A DNA stretch of 64,000 nt from Lucinisca nassula (taxonomy: Eukaryota > Mollusca > Bivalvia > Lucinida > Lucinidae), in assembly GCA_963580285.1 (NCBI GenBank), contig OY757011.1, positions 198,541,644 through 198,605,643 on the forward strand, read 5' to 3'. Numbering within the stretch: position 1 is the stretch's first letter; every line of letters begins with the position of its first letter. The position numbers were made by a program, and so were the translations under genes. Shown in pieces: positions 20,393-31,205 of the stretch. Below the pieces are notes generated by a model. The model worked only from the letters and a program-made list of their open reading frames with translations. It ran no database searches and had not been told where the DNA came from.

Positions 20393-20687
20393 TGCCCCCG
20401 TTCATCAGGGCTTAGGGAAATAGATCGGGCTGTATGGTGCAGAGCTGAAACTGTCCACACATGAGTACTAGTAAACCGCTAAGAATGTCTAAGCCTGCCC
20501 AAGCAAAGTCGAATGAGTCAGACCGCCCAATACATATAAGCATTTTTGATTCATTGGGCGGCAGGGCTTGAGATGTCATTTTATCTCAATGTCATGTAAA
20601 AGTCCCCCCAAAATTGGAACCAACGTTTCCAAAATGACCTCAATAGTGTTGATGGTGACGTTAGACCTCATTAAAACAAACCCCAAA
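20393..20687 (+). mobile_element. SINE-B copy
   Basis: Head GCCCCCGTTCATCAGGGCTT, middle GAGTACTAGTAAACCGC, tail GGTGACGTTAGACCTCATTA then AAACAAACC. Confidence 0.85.
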
Positions 20688-20716
20688 ACACTAAGTGAAT
20701 TGCCATTCTGCCAAGT

Positions 20717-21110
20717 CATCACGTGAGCCAGTCGGTGAAATGAACACCCCCTAAACACCATAACTTAGGTTTTCGGGGGTATACATTATTTTTCTTATTT
20801 CAGCTCCAAGACATAGGTTTTGGGTACTCGTTAGAACCGTCTCAATGAGGCGGTTCTAAGGAGCACCCACAACCTATGTTTGCAGTATAAACAAGAACAA
20901 TATCGAGGATTTTCATTAGAAAAGTAGCCATTTTGCTCCAAGACATAGGTTGTGGGTACTCGTTAGAACCGTCTGAATGAGGTGGTTCTAACGAGCACCA
21001 CAACCTATGTTTGCGGTATAAATAAGAAAAATATCACGGATTTTCATCAGAAAAGTAGCCATTTTTGGGATGTGAAAAATGCACTATGTCGCACGGCTAT
21101 GTTATCGTAA
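20717..21110. mobile_element. HP-MITE (HP-2) with duplicated core
   Basis: Two tandem cores (20806-20938 and 20938-21065) share CTCCAAGACATAGGTT, the palindrome around CCGTCT.AATGAGG, and AAAAGTAGCCATTTT. Outer ends are TCACGTGAGCCAGTCGGTGA and CACGGCTATGTTATCGTAATG. Confidence 0.9.
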
Positions 21111-21460
21111 TGTTTAAAAATTGAAAAAGGACATAGTAAAACCTATCCCTCAGTACTGTGGTTTATCTAGCCATATATAGCCAGCCGTATGTAATACCGT
21201 CATACCCTCAATAGGTGACAGTGAGACTTCGGCTTCAACAAAAAGTGCGTGGTCATAGTCACAAAAGAGTGTTGTTACATGTAATATTAGCCCTTAAGAT
21301 GCCAAGAAAATGGCTGTATATGTCTTCTGCTGAATCTTTTTGCAAACTTTTCTAACATAGCTTTACCGAATAGCAAACAGTGTGAACCCTGATTAGACTA
21401 CTACGGAATTGTTAACTTGGTTGATACGTTTCTGTGTGTATCCAACCGCCTTAGTTATTA
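21111..21460. other. Mostly unassigned; small PB-MITE scrap
   Basis: Only TAGCAAACAGTGTGAACCCT at about 21371 resembles the PB-MITE core. The rest is unrecognised. Confidence 0.4.
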
Positions 21461-21740
21461 TCCCCACGTTTTTTTTAAAAAAGTGGGGATATTGCAATCG
21501 CCTCCGTCCGTCTGTCAGTCTGTCCGTCTGTCTGTCCGGCTATCTCCTCCTAAACCGTTAGCCGGAATTCAACCAAATTTGGTATGCGAGTTGCTTACAT
21601 GAATGGCTTGCGCAAGAGCACATTTTTTTTTTGTCCCCGCCCCCAGGGGCCCTGGGGAGGGGTCAAAAGGTCAAATTTTGACCTACTGTGGAGAAAACGT
21701 GGGGATTTGCGATGGCTTGCCATCGACTGCGCGCTCTAGT
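21461..21740. repeat. Interspersed repeat with GTCCGTCTGT block
   Basis: It opens with the hairpin CCCCACG(T)n / AAAAAAGTGGGG. It continues with CCGTCCGTCTGTCAGTCTGT, CTCCTAAACCGTTAGCCGGA, TTTGGTATGCGAG and CCCCCAGGGGCCCTGGGGAG. This style of opening is common in bivalve repeats (recollection). The internal short frames are not genes. Confidence 0.6.
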
Positions 21741-21772
21741 TTAGGGATTTCGAATGTTAAACGACTTCATAA

Positions 21773-22075
21773 CGGCCCCCGCCCATAGGGGCTTGAAAAA
21801 ATATATGGGCTGCTTGATGCTTCCACGCAGAGCTGAATCCGGCCCGCACACTAGTACTGGTAAACCGCTTAGAGGATCTAAGCCTGTCCAGGAACCGCGG
21901 TGCGAGGCGGACCGTCCATGCTAATAAACCCTATTGGTTTCATTGGGCGACAGGGCTTGAGATGTCATTTCATCTCAGTGTCGGGTAAAAGTCCCTCAAA
22001 ATTGGAAGCAACGTCTCCAAAATGACCTTTACAGTGTTGACGGGGTCGTTAAACCTTAAATCAAACAAACAAACA
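21773..22075 (+). mobile_element. SINE-B with a clear target site duplication
   Basis: Head CGGCCCCCGCCCATAGGGGC, tail AAACCTTAAATCAAACAAAC. The 14-bp AAACGACTTCATAA stands at 21759-21772 and again at 22076-22089, directly after the CAAA tail. This marks SINE-B as a retroposed element. Confidence 0.95.
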
Positions 22076-22089
22076 AAACGACTTCATAA

Positions 22090-22330
22090 GGAAGTTTAAT
22101 GCTTTTAATTTTGATAGTTAAGGAAGATTTGTTTTTATTGAGAAATTCATTCACAAAACATCCATTTGTTTGTATTTTTACTATCATTAAAGGATAACAA
22201 GTAGTTCTAGGAATAGTTTTTTAAGTCTGCGTGAATGGAATTCTTAGAGTGAGTAAATTGCAAACAAAACGCAATACGTACCTGGACTGCTATTATGACT
22301 CTGAACTCAAAACATCAGTTGTGTTTTTCT
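22090..22330. other. Unassigned DNA
   Basis: No recognised feature. Confidence 0.4.
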
Positions 22331-22332
22331 TG

Positions 22333-22606
22333 CTGCAGAACACATCCGTGTGATATATTGCATTTTTTCGTACCTCAAAAATTGTTTTTTTGTGATGAAA
22401 ATTGGTAATATTTTTCTTATTAATTCTCCAAACATAGGGTTTGGGTGCTCGTGGGAATCGCCTCAACGAGGCGGTTCTAACGAGTATCCACAACCTTTGT
22501 CTTGGAGCAGAAATACGGAAAATGATGTTTACCCCCGTTAACCCCAGTTTTTTTCTTTATAAAGTGGGGCTTAGGGGTCTTTAGTTCACGGACTTGTTCA
22601 CGTGAT
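22333..22606. mobile_element. HP-MITE (HP-2)
   Basis: ACACATCCGTGTGATATATT, GTGATGAAAATTGGTAATAT, core CGCCTCAACGAGGCGG, right end CACGGACTTGTTCACGTGATG. A (CA)n run follows at 22647-22663. Confidence 0.9.
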
Positions 22607-22663
22607 GGATCGTGGGTACTCACGAGTACCATCAATATGACGTAACACACACACACACACACA

Positions 22664-23394
22664 CTAATTATATTTGCAGTAGAAATAAGGTAGATGTACA
22701 CTTAGAAAACATCAGAACAATTCACATGTATACATATTATGCTGTAATTTCCACATAAAATTGACAAGGCAGTTTAGATCATTTTCAGTAAACTTTTCTT
22801 TCAAAATTTAGCAAAATTAATGTAACAAAATAAGTAAATATATATATTTTTTATAAGCTACATTTTTTCTCAAATATGTAAGACAGTTGGAATTTAGGAA
22901 ACGTTGTATAGTTTGCTTTATCAAGCCAGATTACAGTTTGTTTTTCTTAGGCGCCTGGTCATCAAAAATCAAGAAAGAACTACAAACCTATTTAATCTTA
23001 ATCTCCTCATGAGAAGGAAATATTAAAACAATACTGTGATAACAAATGTCTTGAATCAAACTTTGAGAGTGATTAAAATTGATATAGATATTTTGTTGTT
23101 CTTATTGTTATCCTTGGGAGGGGGTAAATACCCAAATTGGTAGTAGTACATAACCGCATGTTACCTTACTTTTTAGTTGTTTGACATGGTTACACATTAT
23201 TATTATTATTTTTTTTTAAATCGACATTTTGTGTGATAGGATGGATTTCGTCGTATAAGATCTGGATTTACTAGTATTCAAAGTGGACATTTTATCCATC
23301 GTGTTTTATGTTACACTGGACTTTGTCGAATTTATATCAAGAAAGGACTTACATTCTATATGTTTAACTGGATAACCAGTTTGAACTGTTTTAA
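22664..23394. other. Unassigned DNA
   Basis: AT-rich. No recognised repeat, exon or RNA gene. Confidence 0.4.
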
Positions 23395-23645
23395 GGTAAC
23401 ATTTGAGCCCCGCCAAGCGAATTTGTGTCTTTGAGCATTCCGCCATAACAAATTTTAACTGAGCATGCCCAGCCATTCAGAGGGGTAAGGGATATGGCTT
23501 TCTGTCTGAAGGTTCCGCTTGATTCACTGCTTGAATGAGCGAGCAGCGAAGGTTCTGGCGAGAATGCGCGGATGCGCAGGCTCGCCTGAACCTTCGCTGC
23601 TCGCATAGGCGATAAGTACCAAAATCGCTTGACGGGGCCCAATTG
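23395..23645. mobile_element. Foldback element with nested hairpins
   Basis: Outer inverted ends GAGCCCCGCCAAGCGA and TCGCTTGACGGGGCCC. Inner arms GCGAGCAGCGAAGGTTCTGG and its near complement ending CTTCGCTGCTCGC surround a short GC-rich loop with GCGCGGATGCGCAG. About 250 bp in all. No target duplication is obvious. Confidence 0.7.
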
Positions 23646-24282
23646 AGAGATTTTGGAAAATCTGACTTTTAAACTAGACTACTTGACACACATTAACAAT
23701 GTTTTTGTAACCGGGTTCCTCATTATTTTGCCAAGTACTTTTATGCGTTCTCTGTAGAGCGTACTGCACCACAACCTCGATATAACACGGTTCATTATAA
23801 CTAGGTTTTGGATATAACACGGTTTCAAAATAGATCCCAAATATGTATAGATTATATAGAGAAATGACAATGGTCATTTTCTTGGGAGAATTTTACAAGT
23901 GTATTTATACTATCAGTATTTACTCCTAGATATATTCTTTTAGTGCCCAATTGAAACTAGTTTTCTGTCAATCATTTTTACGTACTTACCCAGTGGATCC
24001 GTATGTTATTTTGTGGGCGCGGTTTAGAATGCTCATATTTCCTAGTGGTTTAATGAGTAAATGTTGGATTAAAAGTATGTTACCAATAGTTGAATGCGAA
24101 TATATTTATATTAAATTTATGTTACTGTATCATTAAGTTGACAGCAATCTGATAATTTGCTACATAGCCAATAATTAGGTTGCAATATGAGTGTCTTCCC
24201 TTAGACATATAATAGTTGACAAGTAATAGTTCAGTAAAGCTTTTCATTCACATTCTAAGATCGCTTGTCGACCAAATTTTTG
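23646..24282. other. Mostly unassigned; TATAACACGGTT motifs
   Basis: TATAACACGGTT occurs twice at 23784-23823 and once more at about 25379. It may be a small dispersed repeat. Nothing else was recognised. Confidence 0.4.
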
Positions 24283-24575
24283 ATTGATTTATAGGTTTAA
24301 CGTCCCCGGCAATACCGTAAATGTCATTTTTAGTCGTTGTTTCCAATATTATGGGACATTTACCCGACATTAAGATGAAATGACATCTCAAGCCCTTCCG
24401 CCAAATGAAAACACTTTAGGGTTTATATGCATGGAGCGGCCCGACTCGCCCCAATTTTCCTGGGTAGGCTTAGAACCTCTATGCAGTTTACCAATACTCG
24501 CGTGCAGTCGGTTTTAGCTCTGCACGGAAGCATCATGAACCCAAACTATTTCTTCCAGACCCCATGGGCGGGAGC
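24283..24575 (-). mobile_element. SINE-B copy
   Basis: Complemented tail TTTATAGGTTTAACGTCCCC through CTCAAGCCCTTCCGCC to head CCATGGGCGGGAGC. Confidence 0.9.
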
Positions 24576-24679
24576 AGTCGACCATTTTTAACAAGCACAT
24601 GGCTATCACTGATGTGAGGTCAGCGTATTGCGTGATAGGGTTAGCCGTACAATCTGGGCTTGACTCATGCATGTGCTGG

Positions 24680-24753
24680 ATTTGGCAAACAGTGTAGGTC
24701 CAGCTTAGACGCCACAGAACGCGGCGAGGATGAGGGTCAATACTGCTTATGCA
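24680..24753. mobile_element. PB-MITE core fragment
   Basis: GCAAACAGTGTAGGTCCAGC, GACGCCACAGAACGCGGCG and GGTCAATACTGCTTATGCAA. Confidence 0.6.
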
Positions 24754-24856
24754 ATAATACAGAATATTTACATTTCCAGTGTAAAGTCTGAAGTAAACCT
24801 ATAGAAAATAATGTAGTTCGTACTTCTATGAACGCATCGAGTAACGTGATTTTCAG

Positions 24857-24946
24857 TGACGTCAGGTGACGTCATTCTAAACCATAATTCCCCTACGGGC
24901 GCCTTTGGTGACGTCAACGCTGTTCCACTCTTTATATATATAAAAA
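24857..24946 (+). promoter_or_regulatory. CRE cluster next to a TATA-like stretch
   Basis: Three perfect CREB/ATF palindromes TGACGTCA lie at 24857-24864, 24867-24874 and 24909-24916. TTTATATATATAAAAAAG follows at 24931. In a known promoter this would be a cAMP-response array with a TATA box. Here no gene is visible downstream apart from an acceptor-like TTCTGCTTTTCAG at about 25060, so function is inference. Confidence 0.35.
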
Positions 24947-25162
24947 AGCGTGTAAATGTTTTTCAACTTTAAGAGTTTGCCCTTAAAGCTTTTTTTCGCC
25001 CAGGGATGATGGGCAAAGAATGTAAATATAGAAAATATACTTAATTTTTCTGCTTTTCAGGAAATTATGAACGACAGCGAATCGCTAACAAGGTTTACAT
25101 GAACACCTTCGGGTTCAATTACTTTGCATGCGACCCACAGCGTTCACACTTTCATGAACAGC

Positions 25163-25194
25163 AAAAATAAAATAAAATAAAATAAAATAAAATT
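25163..25194. repeat. (AAAAT)n microsatellite
   Basis: About six AAAAT units. Confidence 0.9.
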
Positions 25195-25649
25195 CATTTC
25201 TTAAATGTACTTCAAACTGCACGTTACAAAACATATATATCAGATGCATTTAATAAGTGCGACTTTACAGTGTTCATTTTTCTTTCTAATTACGCATCAT
25301 TCAAGATACCGCCCATTATAACATGTTAGAAAACATTTTATATTTTTCTTGTTCTATATAAATCTATACATTTTTGGATATAACACGGTTGTTTAACTAA
25401 CATGGTGTCTGCTTAGGACCCAATTAATAGGTGCTTAATGAAGAACAAACGGCTGTACCATCATGATAAGAAGTACGTAAACAGACATTCCTGTAAACCC
25501 CACTTTATGCAGAAAAGAGGGCATAGAGTACATTTCTGTTATTAAGACCAGCTAGAGTTTGGACTGACACTGCATTTAAAGTATATTTATGATTATACAG
25601 CTGATCTTTCTTAACTTTTTCTACATTTCTGCGTCCTCTAGTATAGAAC

Positions 25650-25708
25650 CGTCTTTGGGACTGTTCAAAATTGGTCTTTAAGACCACTTTTGAACAGTCT
25701 AAAGATGG
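25650..25708. mobile_element. E palindrome
   Basis: TTTGGGACTGTTCAAAATTG is mirrored across GGTCTTTAAGACC by CACTTTTGAACAGTCTAAAG. The same palindrome is at 61.4 and 62.3 kb. Confidence 0.75.
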
Positions 25709-26717
25709 TATTGATATAGGAATTTTGCTTTACATTATTAAGTCTTCAAAATGAAGTGGGAAAACATTGTTATGTTTTTGATTGAAATCAAAATCGAAGG
25801 AAAGCTTCTGTTGCTATGGTAACCACAAGGTCCCATAAACTTACAAAGGGAAAATGCTTGTCACCTTAACACCTTCAGTTTAGATCAGATTTTTCTGAAA
25901 CTTATATATAAGTAGACTAGGGATAAAAGCACGGATGAGTTCGAAAACTGCCAAGGTCGACCTATTATGTGTAAAGTTACGTCCCCTTGATTCTAGAAAA
26001 TGCATATGTTTGAACTTATCATCAACGTAGCCCCTTCAGTTTTGATGGTATCTTCTTAGAACTTACATACAAGTTAGTCAGAGATCAAAGCTCGGATCAG
26101 TCCGAAAACTGGTGATGTTGGCTTTTTGTTGTAGAATTACGTCCCCTTCTTTACTGAAATGCCCATATACGACCTTGTCATAGCCGTAGCCCCTTCAGTT
26201 TTTATCTGATCAACTTGAATCTTACAAATAAATAAGTCAATGATAAAAGCTCGGATGAGGTTGAAAACTGGTAAGGTCGGTCTATTTATCTTAGAGTTAC
26301 GTTCGACCGATCGCTGAAAATGCAAATTTTTGACCTTGTCATCACTGGAGACCCATACAGTTTCATCGGATCTTCTTTAAAATTACATGTGAGCAAATGG
26401 GGGATAATATCTCGGCTGAGTTCAAAACTTGGTGAGGTCGGCCTGTATTTCAGACAGTTAAGCCCCCCCCCCCCCCACACCCACACCTTGATTACAGAAA
26501 GTGCCTATTTTTGACCTTGTCATCACCGTAGCCCATTCAGGTTTTATCGTATTTTCTTTAAATCATGGAAGTAAGTCAGGGATAAAACCTTGGATGAGTT
26601 CGGAAACTGATGAGGTCAGTCTCTTTATCATAGAGTTACGTCCCTTTGATTGCAGAAAATGCCTATTTTTGACCTTGTCATCACCGCAAGTTCTTCAGTT
26701 TTCCTTTTATTATTTTA

Positions 26718-26897
26718 TTTTTAATAACCTATTGACCAATTTGTTGGAAAGTAACTGTCGTTTTGGATTTCCGCTATTGATGTTTCCATTAGGGTCTGCT
26801 GTTTCATGTTTGTGTGTCATTCCCTTTGGTGTCTCTGATGGGAGTTATGGGTTAATTGTATCGATTCTTGATCGTTGCCTCCATTTCTATTTTTCAT
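26718..26897 (+). repeat. F element fragment in the array
   Basis: TTGTTGGAAAGTAACTGTCG, TTAGGGTCTGCTGTTTCATG, GGTGTCTCTGATGGGAGTTA, TTGTATCGATTCTTGATC. Confidence 0.75.
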
Positions 26898-27235
26898 CGG
26901 ATCTTCTTGAAACTTATATGTAAGAAAACTAGGGATAAAAGCTCGGACGAGTTCGAAAACGATTGATGTCAGTCGATTCATAACAGAGTCATGTCCCCAA
27001 TTTTGCGAAAATGCCAATTTTGACATTGTCATCAGCACTGTCCCTTGAAACTTACAAACATGTAAGTCAGGGATAAAAGCTCGGGTTAGTTCGAAAACTG
27101 GTGGGGTTGGTCTATTTATCATAGAGCTACAACCCTTCGATTGCAGAAAATGTATATTTTTGACCTTGTCATCACCATAGTCCCTACAGTTTTTATTGAA
27201 TATTCTTGAATCTTACAAATATAAATCAGAGATTT

Positions 27236-27354
27236 TATTGGGCGACAGGGCTTGAGATGTCATTTCATCTCAATGTAGGGTAAAAATTGGAAGCTACGTC
27301 TCCAAAATGACATATACTGTGTTAACGAGGACGTTAAACCTCAAATCAAACAAA
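27236..27354 (+). mobile_element. SINE-B, 5'-truncated
   Basis: It starts at ATTGGGCGACAGGGCTTGAG and ends GACGTTAAACCTCAAATC with a CAAAACAA tail. The head is missing. Confidence 0.9.
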
Positions 27355-28115
27355 ACAAGTCAGGGATAGCTCGAATGAGTTCGAAAAGAGGTTAGGTTGG
27401 CCTATTTATCATAGAGTTAGTCCCCCCCCCCCCCCCGACCCTTGATTGCAGAAAATGCTTACTTTTGATCTTGTCATCACCCTAAGTAAGTCAGGGATAA
27501 TAGCTCGGAAGCGTTCGAAAACTGGCGAGGGCGGCCTTGTTTCATAGAGTTATGTCCCCTTGATTGCTGAAAAATGCCAATTTTGACCTTGTCACCATTG
27601 TACCCCTACAGTTCTGAAACTTATATGTAAGTAAGTAAGGGATAAAACCTTGGCAAAGTTAGAAAAAAAACTAGTGAGGTCGGCCTATATTTCAGACAGT
27701 TATGTCCCACTTGATTACAGAAAATGACTATTTTTGACCTTTTCATCACCGTAGTCTATTCAGTTTTTTTTTTATTCTATCTTCTTGAAACTTACATTTA
27801 AGTAAGTCAGTGATAAAAGCTTGGACGAGTTCGAAAACTGATGACGTCAGCTTCTTAATCATATAGTTTCGTCCCTTTGATTGCAGAAAAATCCCATTTT
27901 TGATATTGTCATTTCCACAAATGTTTCAGTTTTCATCGGAGCTTCTTGAAACGCATATGTAAGAAAGTCAGGGATTAAAGCTCGGACGAGTTCGAAAACG
28001 AGTGATGTCAATCGATTAATCGCTGTGATATATCCCCTTCTTTGCTGAAAATGCTAATTTTTGACATTGTTATCACCGCTGTCCCTTCAGTTTTGAAAGG
28101 ATCTCCCTGAAACTT

Positions 28116-28345
28116 ATACGTGCCACGGTGGCCTAGTGGATACGAGCGCTGACTCTTAATCTTTAGGTCTCTCACCGCTGTGGGTTCGAGCCTCGCTCGG
28201 GTCATATGTGAGACGCCAAGTTCTGCAACGGTTGGTTAGGTGGTTAAACTCCGGGTACTCCGGTTTTCGCCCACCTCTGATTTACGATCGACTCGATATG
28301 AGTGAAATAATCTTGAAAGGGCCGTAACCGCCCCCTCCCCCAAAC
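28116..28345 (+). mobile_element. SINE-D, full length
   Basis: Best SINE-D copy. A box GTGGCCTAGTGGATACG and B box GTGGGTTCGAGCCTCG 43 nt later. Body GGTACTCCGGTTTTCGCCCA, then CGATATGAGTGAAATAATCT, end GAAAGGGCCGTAA. The CTCCGGGTACTCCGGTTTTC block resembles a deeply conserved animal SINE domain (Nin-type); this is from memory. Confidence 0.9.
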
Positions 28346-28699
28346 AAAATCTTTGAAACTGATAAACAAGTAAGTCAGGGTTAAAAGCTCGGATGAGTTA
28401 AAAAAAAACTGGCGAGGTTGGACTATTTATCATATACTTGCAGCCCTTTGATTGCAGAAAATGACTATTTTTGACTTGTCATCACAATGGTCCTTCAGTT
28501 TTTATCGGTTGTTCTTGAAACTAACAAACAAGCAAGTCAAGAATAAAAGCTCGAATGAGTTCGAAAAGAGGTGAAGTCAGCCTATTTATATTAGAGTTAC
28601 CACCCCACACACACACAGTATTGATTGCAGAAAATGCTTATTCTTGTCATCACCTAGGCCCCTAAGTAAGTCAGGGATAAAAGCTTAAATGAGTTCGAC

Positions 28700-28992
28700 G
28701 GACCCCCGCCCATCGAGGCTTGAAATAGATTGGCTGCATGATGCGTCCACGCAGAGCTAAAATCCGACCGCAAACGGGTACTGGTAAACCGCTTAGAGGA
28801 TCTAAGCCTGCCCAGGTAAAGCGGTGCGAGTCGGACCGTCCATGGTTATAAACCTTATTGGTTTCATCGAGCGACAGGGCTTGAGATATCGTTTCATCTA
28901 AATGTCTGGTAAAAGTCCCACAAAATTGGAAGCAACGTCTCAAAAATGGCCTGTAAAGTGTTGGCGGGGACGTTAAACCTCAAATCAAACAA
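28700..28992 (+). mobile_element. SINE-B copy in the array
   Basis: Head GACCCCCGCCCATCGAGGCT, tail GGGGACGTTAAACCTCAAAT with CAAACAAACC. Confidence 0.9.
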
Positions 28993-29660
28993 ACCAAAAT
29001 CAAATGAGTTCAAAAACTGTTGAGGCCAGCCTATTTATCATAGAGTTACGTCAGCATAGTTTTGATTGCAGAAAATGCCTGTTTTTGACCTTTGCCATCA
29101 CCGTAGCACCTTCAGTTTTGATCGGATCTTCTTGAAACTTACAAGCAAGTAAGTCAGGCATCAAGGCTCGGGTGTGTTCAAACTCAGGTGAGGTCGGCCT
29201 ATAAATGATAGTTATGTCTATTTTTTGCTGAAAATGTCAGATTTTGACTTTGTCATCAACATAAGTCCCTAAGTTTTGAACGTATCTTCTTGAAACTTAC
29301 ATATAAGTAAGTTAGGGAAATAAGCTTGAAAAAGATTGTAAACTAATATTGTTGGCGCATTTCTCATACAGTTAAATCCCCTGCTTTGCTGAAATGCCTA
29401 TTTTGTACCTTGTCATCACCATGAGTGCCTTAGTTTTGATGAAATCTTCCTGAAACTAGCAAATAAGTAGGTTCGAAATGCAAGTGCGGATGAGTTTGAA
29501 AACTGGTTATGTCTGCCTATTTCTTATCGAGTTAGGTCCCCTTGAATGCTTAAAATACCTGTTTATGACCTTGTCATTAGCATAAATCCTTCAGTAAAGA
29601 TTGGAACTTCCTGAAACTTTGAATCTGTAGCTCAGGTGAGCGATGTAGGACCATCATTAT

Positions 29661-29960
29661 TAAGTCTCCCAACACTTATTTGTGTTGCTGTGTCTCTTCT
29701 TCTTCTTCTTCTTCTGGACGGATTGTTCTGAAAGTTTTTGATTTGATACATATGTTTATGAAGTTGCGGAAAAAGGGTTCAAAATTCAAACCGCGGACCC
29801 CAAAAGCCCCCTAGGGGCTTGCAAAGTCTATTCCTTTCAGATCCCTACCCATAAACCATACATATTTTTGTTTCTTATGAAAAGACCTATTCCTTGTCCG
29901 TGACATTAACCTAGTGCGTGTGTGTGTATGTGTGTGTGTGTGTGTGTGGGGGGGGGGGGT
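29661..29960. repeat. CTT-rich interspersed repeat and (GT)n
   Basis: (CTT)n then CTGGACGGATTGTTCTGAAA, a block of GGGTTCAAAATTCAAACCGC and AAGCCCCCTAGGGGCTT. (GT)n with a G-run lies at 29912-29960. Confidence 0.55.
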
Positions 29961-30099
29961 CCATATGTTTCAGTTCGGCGGTGTATTTCTTGCTTCCAAA
30001 GACTAACGTTTTTATTATACTTAACGTCAGTAAATAGAAGTGGAGGCAAAGCCATTTTAAATGAATGTGCGACCGTACGAAGTCTCCCTGAGACTAGTT

Positions 30100-30275
30100 T
30101 ATATTTTCTAGTCATTTGGTATCATTTATTCCATTCCGGAATTTTGAATATATTTGAGGGTCACTGATAAGGTCTTATTGGCCGAAACTAGATAGCTTGG
30201 TACCGGTAAACTTGTGTACTCCAGTTGTTTAAGTTCGGCGGGATGGTCTTTGCTTCCAACCCTTTTTATAGAACA
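30100..30275 (+). repeat. G repeat copy
   Basis: TCATTTATTCCATTCCGGAA, TTTGAGGGTCACTGATAAGG, TTATTGGCCGAAACTAG, GTCTTTGCTTCCAACCC. It matches the tandem pair at 41945-42407. Its 3' end recurs at 31128-31170, on the other side of the minisatellite. Confidence 0.75.
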
Positions 30276-30330
30276 TACGTGTATTGTAAACATGTTACCG
30301 AGCACTGTTTTGATATTTCTTTTGTTTTCA

Positions 30331-31130
30331 GGGACTTGTGAACATGATATTGATTATTGTTTTGATCTATCGTCTGCACGGGGACTTGTAAACATAATAT
30401 TGATTATGTTTTGATCTATCGTCTGCACAGGGACTTGTAAACATAATATTGATTATTGTTTTGATCTTTCGTCTGCACAGGGACTTGTAAACATAATATT
30501 GATTATTGTTTTGATCTATCATCTGCACAGGGACTTGTAAACATAATATTGATTATTGTTTTTATCTATCGTCTGCACAGGGACTTGTAAACATGACATC
30601 GATTATTTTTTTTATCTATCTTCTTTTCAAGGACCTGTACACATGATATTGATTATTTTTTGTTATATATGTTGTTTGCAGCGGCAAGTCAACATGATAT
30701 GAATCACTGTATTTCTGTTCGTCTACCTTTTCCAGTGAGTTGTCAACATGATATCAAGCACCATGTATTTCTGTTCGTCTACTGTTTCCAGTGACTTGTC
30801 AAAATAATATCAACCACCATGTATTTCTGTTCGTCTTCTGTCTCCAGTGACTTGTCAACATGATATCAAGCACCATGTATTGATGTTCGTCTACTGTTTC
30901 CAGTGACTTGTCAACATGATATCAAGCACAATGAATTTCTGTTCGTCTACTGTTTCCAGTGACTTGTCAACATGATATCAAGCACAATGAATTTCTGTTC
31001 GTCTACTGTTTCCAGTGACTTGTGAACATGATATTAAGTACAATGTGTTTCTGTTCGTCTACCTTTTCCAGTGCGTTGTCAACATAATACCAAGCACAAT
31101 GTATTTATGTTCGTCTACTGTTAGCAGTGA
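30331..31130 (+). repeat. Two related minisatellites with splice-acceptor-like units
   Basis: 30331-30680 holds seven units of 50 bp (GGGACTTGTAAACATAATAT ... CGTCTGCACA). 30681-31130 holds about eight units of 56 bp (TGACTTGTCAACATGATATC ... CTACTGTTTCCAG). Units of the two arrays are homologous. Each unit ends in a pyrimidine-rich tract plus CAG, so it looks like a 3' splice site. The array ends about 75 bp before the first coding exon. Confidence 0.9.
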
Positions 31131-31205
31131 GGTCTTTGCTTCCAGCCCTGTTTATGGAACATACTTGTATACGTTATTAATTATTCCTTTTGATCTGTTT
31201 TTCAG

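Larger units (their letters stand above)
25850..29660 (+). repeat. J-type tandem array, about 150-bp unit
   Basis: Roughly 20 units of about 150 bp, each with TTGACCTTGTCATCACC, CCCTTCAGTTTT, TTCTTGAAACTTA, AAGTCAGGGATAAAAGCTCG, GAGTTCGAAAACTGG and a GAGTTACGTCCCCTT block. Units differ by 10-30% and carry small indels. The array ends GTAGCTCAGGTGAGCGATGT then AGGACCATCAT, the same terminus as the J elements at 34.4 and 57.5 kb. An F fragment, two SINE-B and one SINE-D have inserted into it. Confidence 0.85.

Noticed and set aside
30331..31130. CRISPR-like repeat-spacer array
   Set aside because: Units are contiguous and diverge gradually with no unique spacers. The DNA is eukaryotic; this is a minisatellite.
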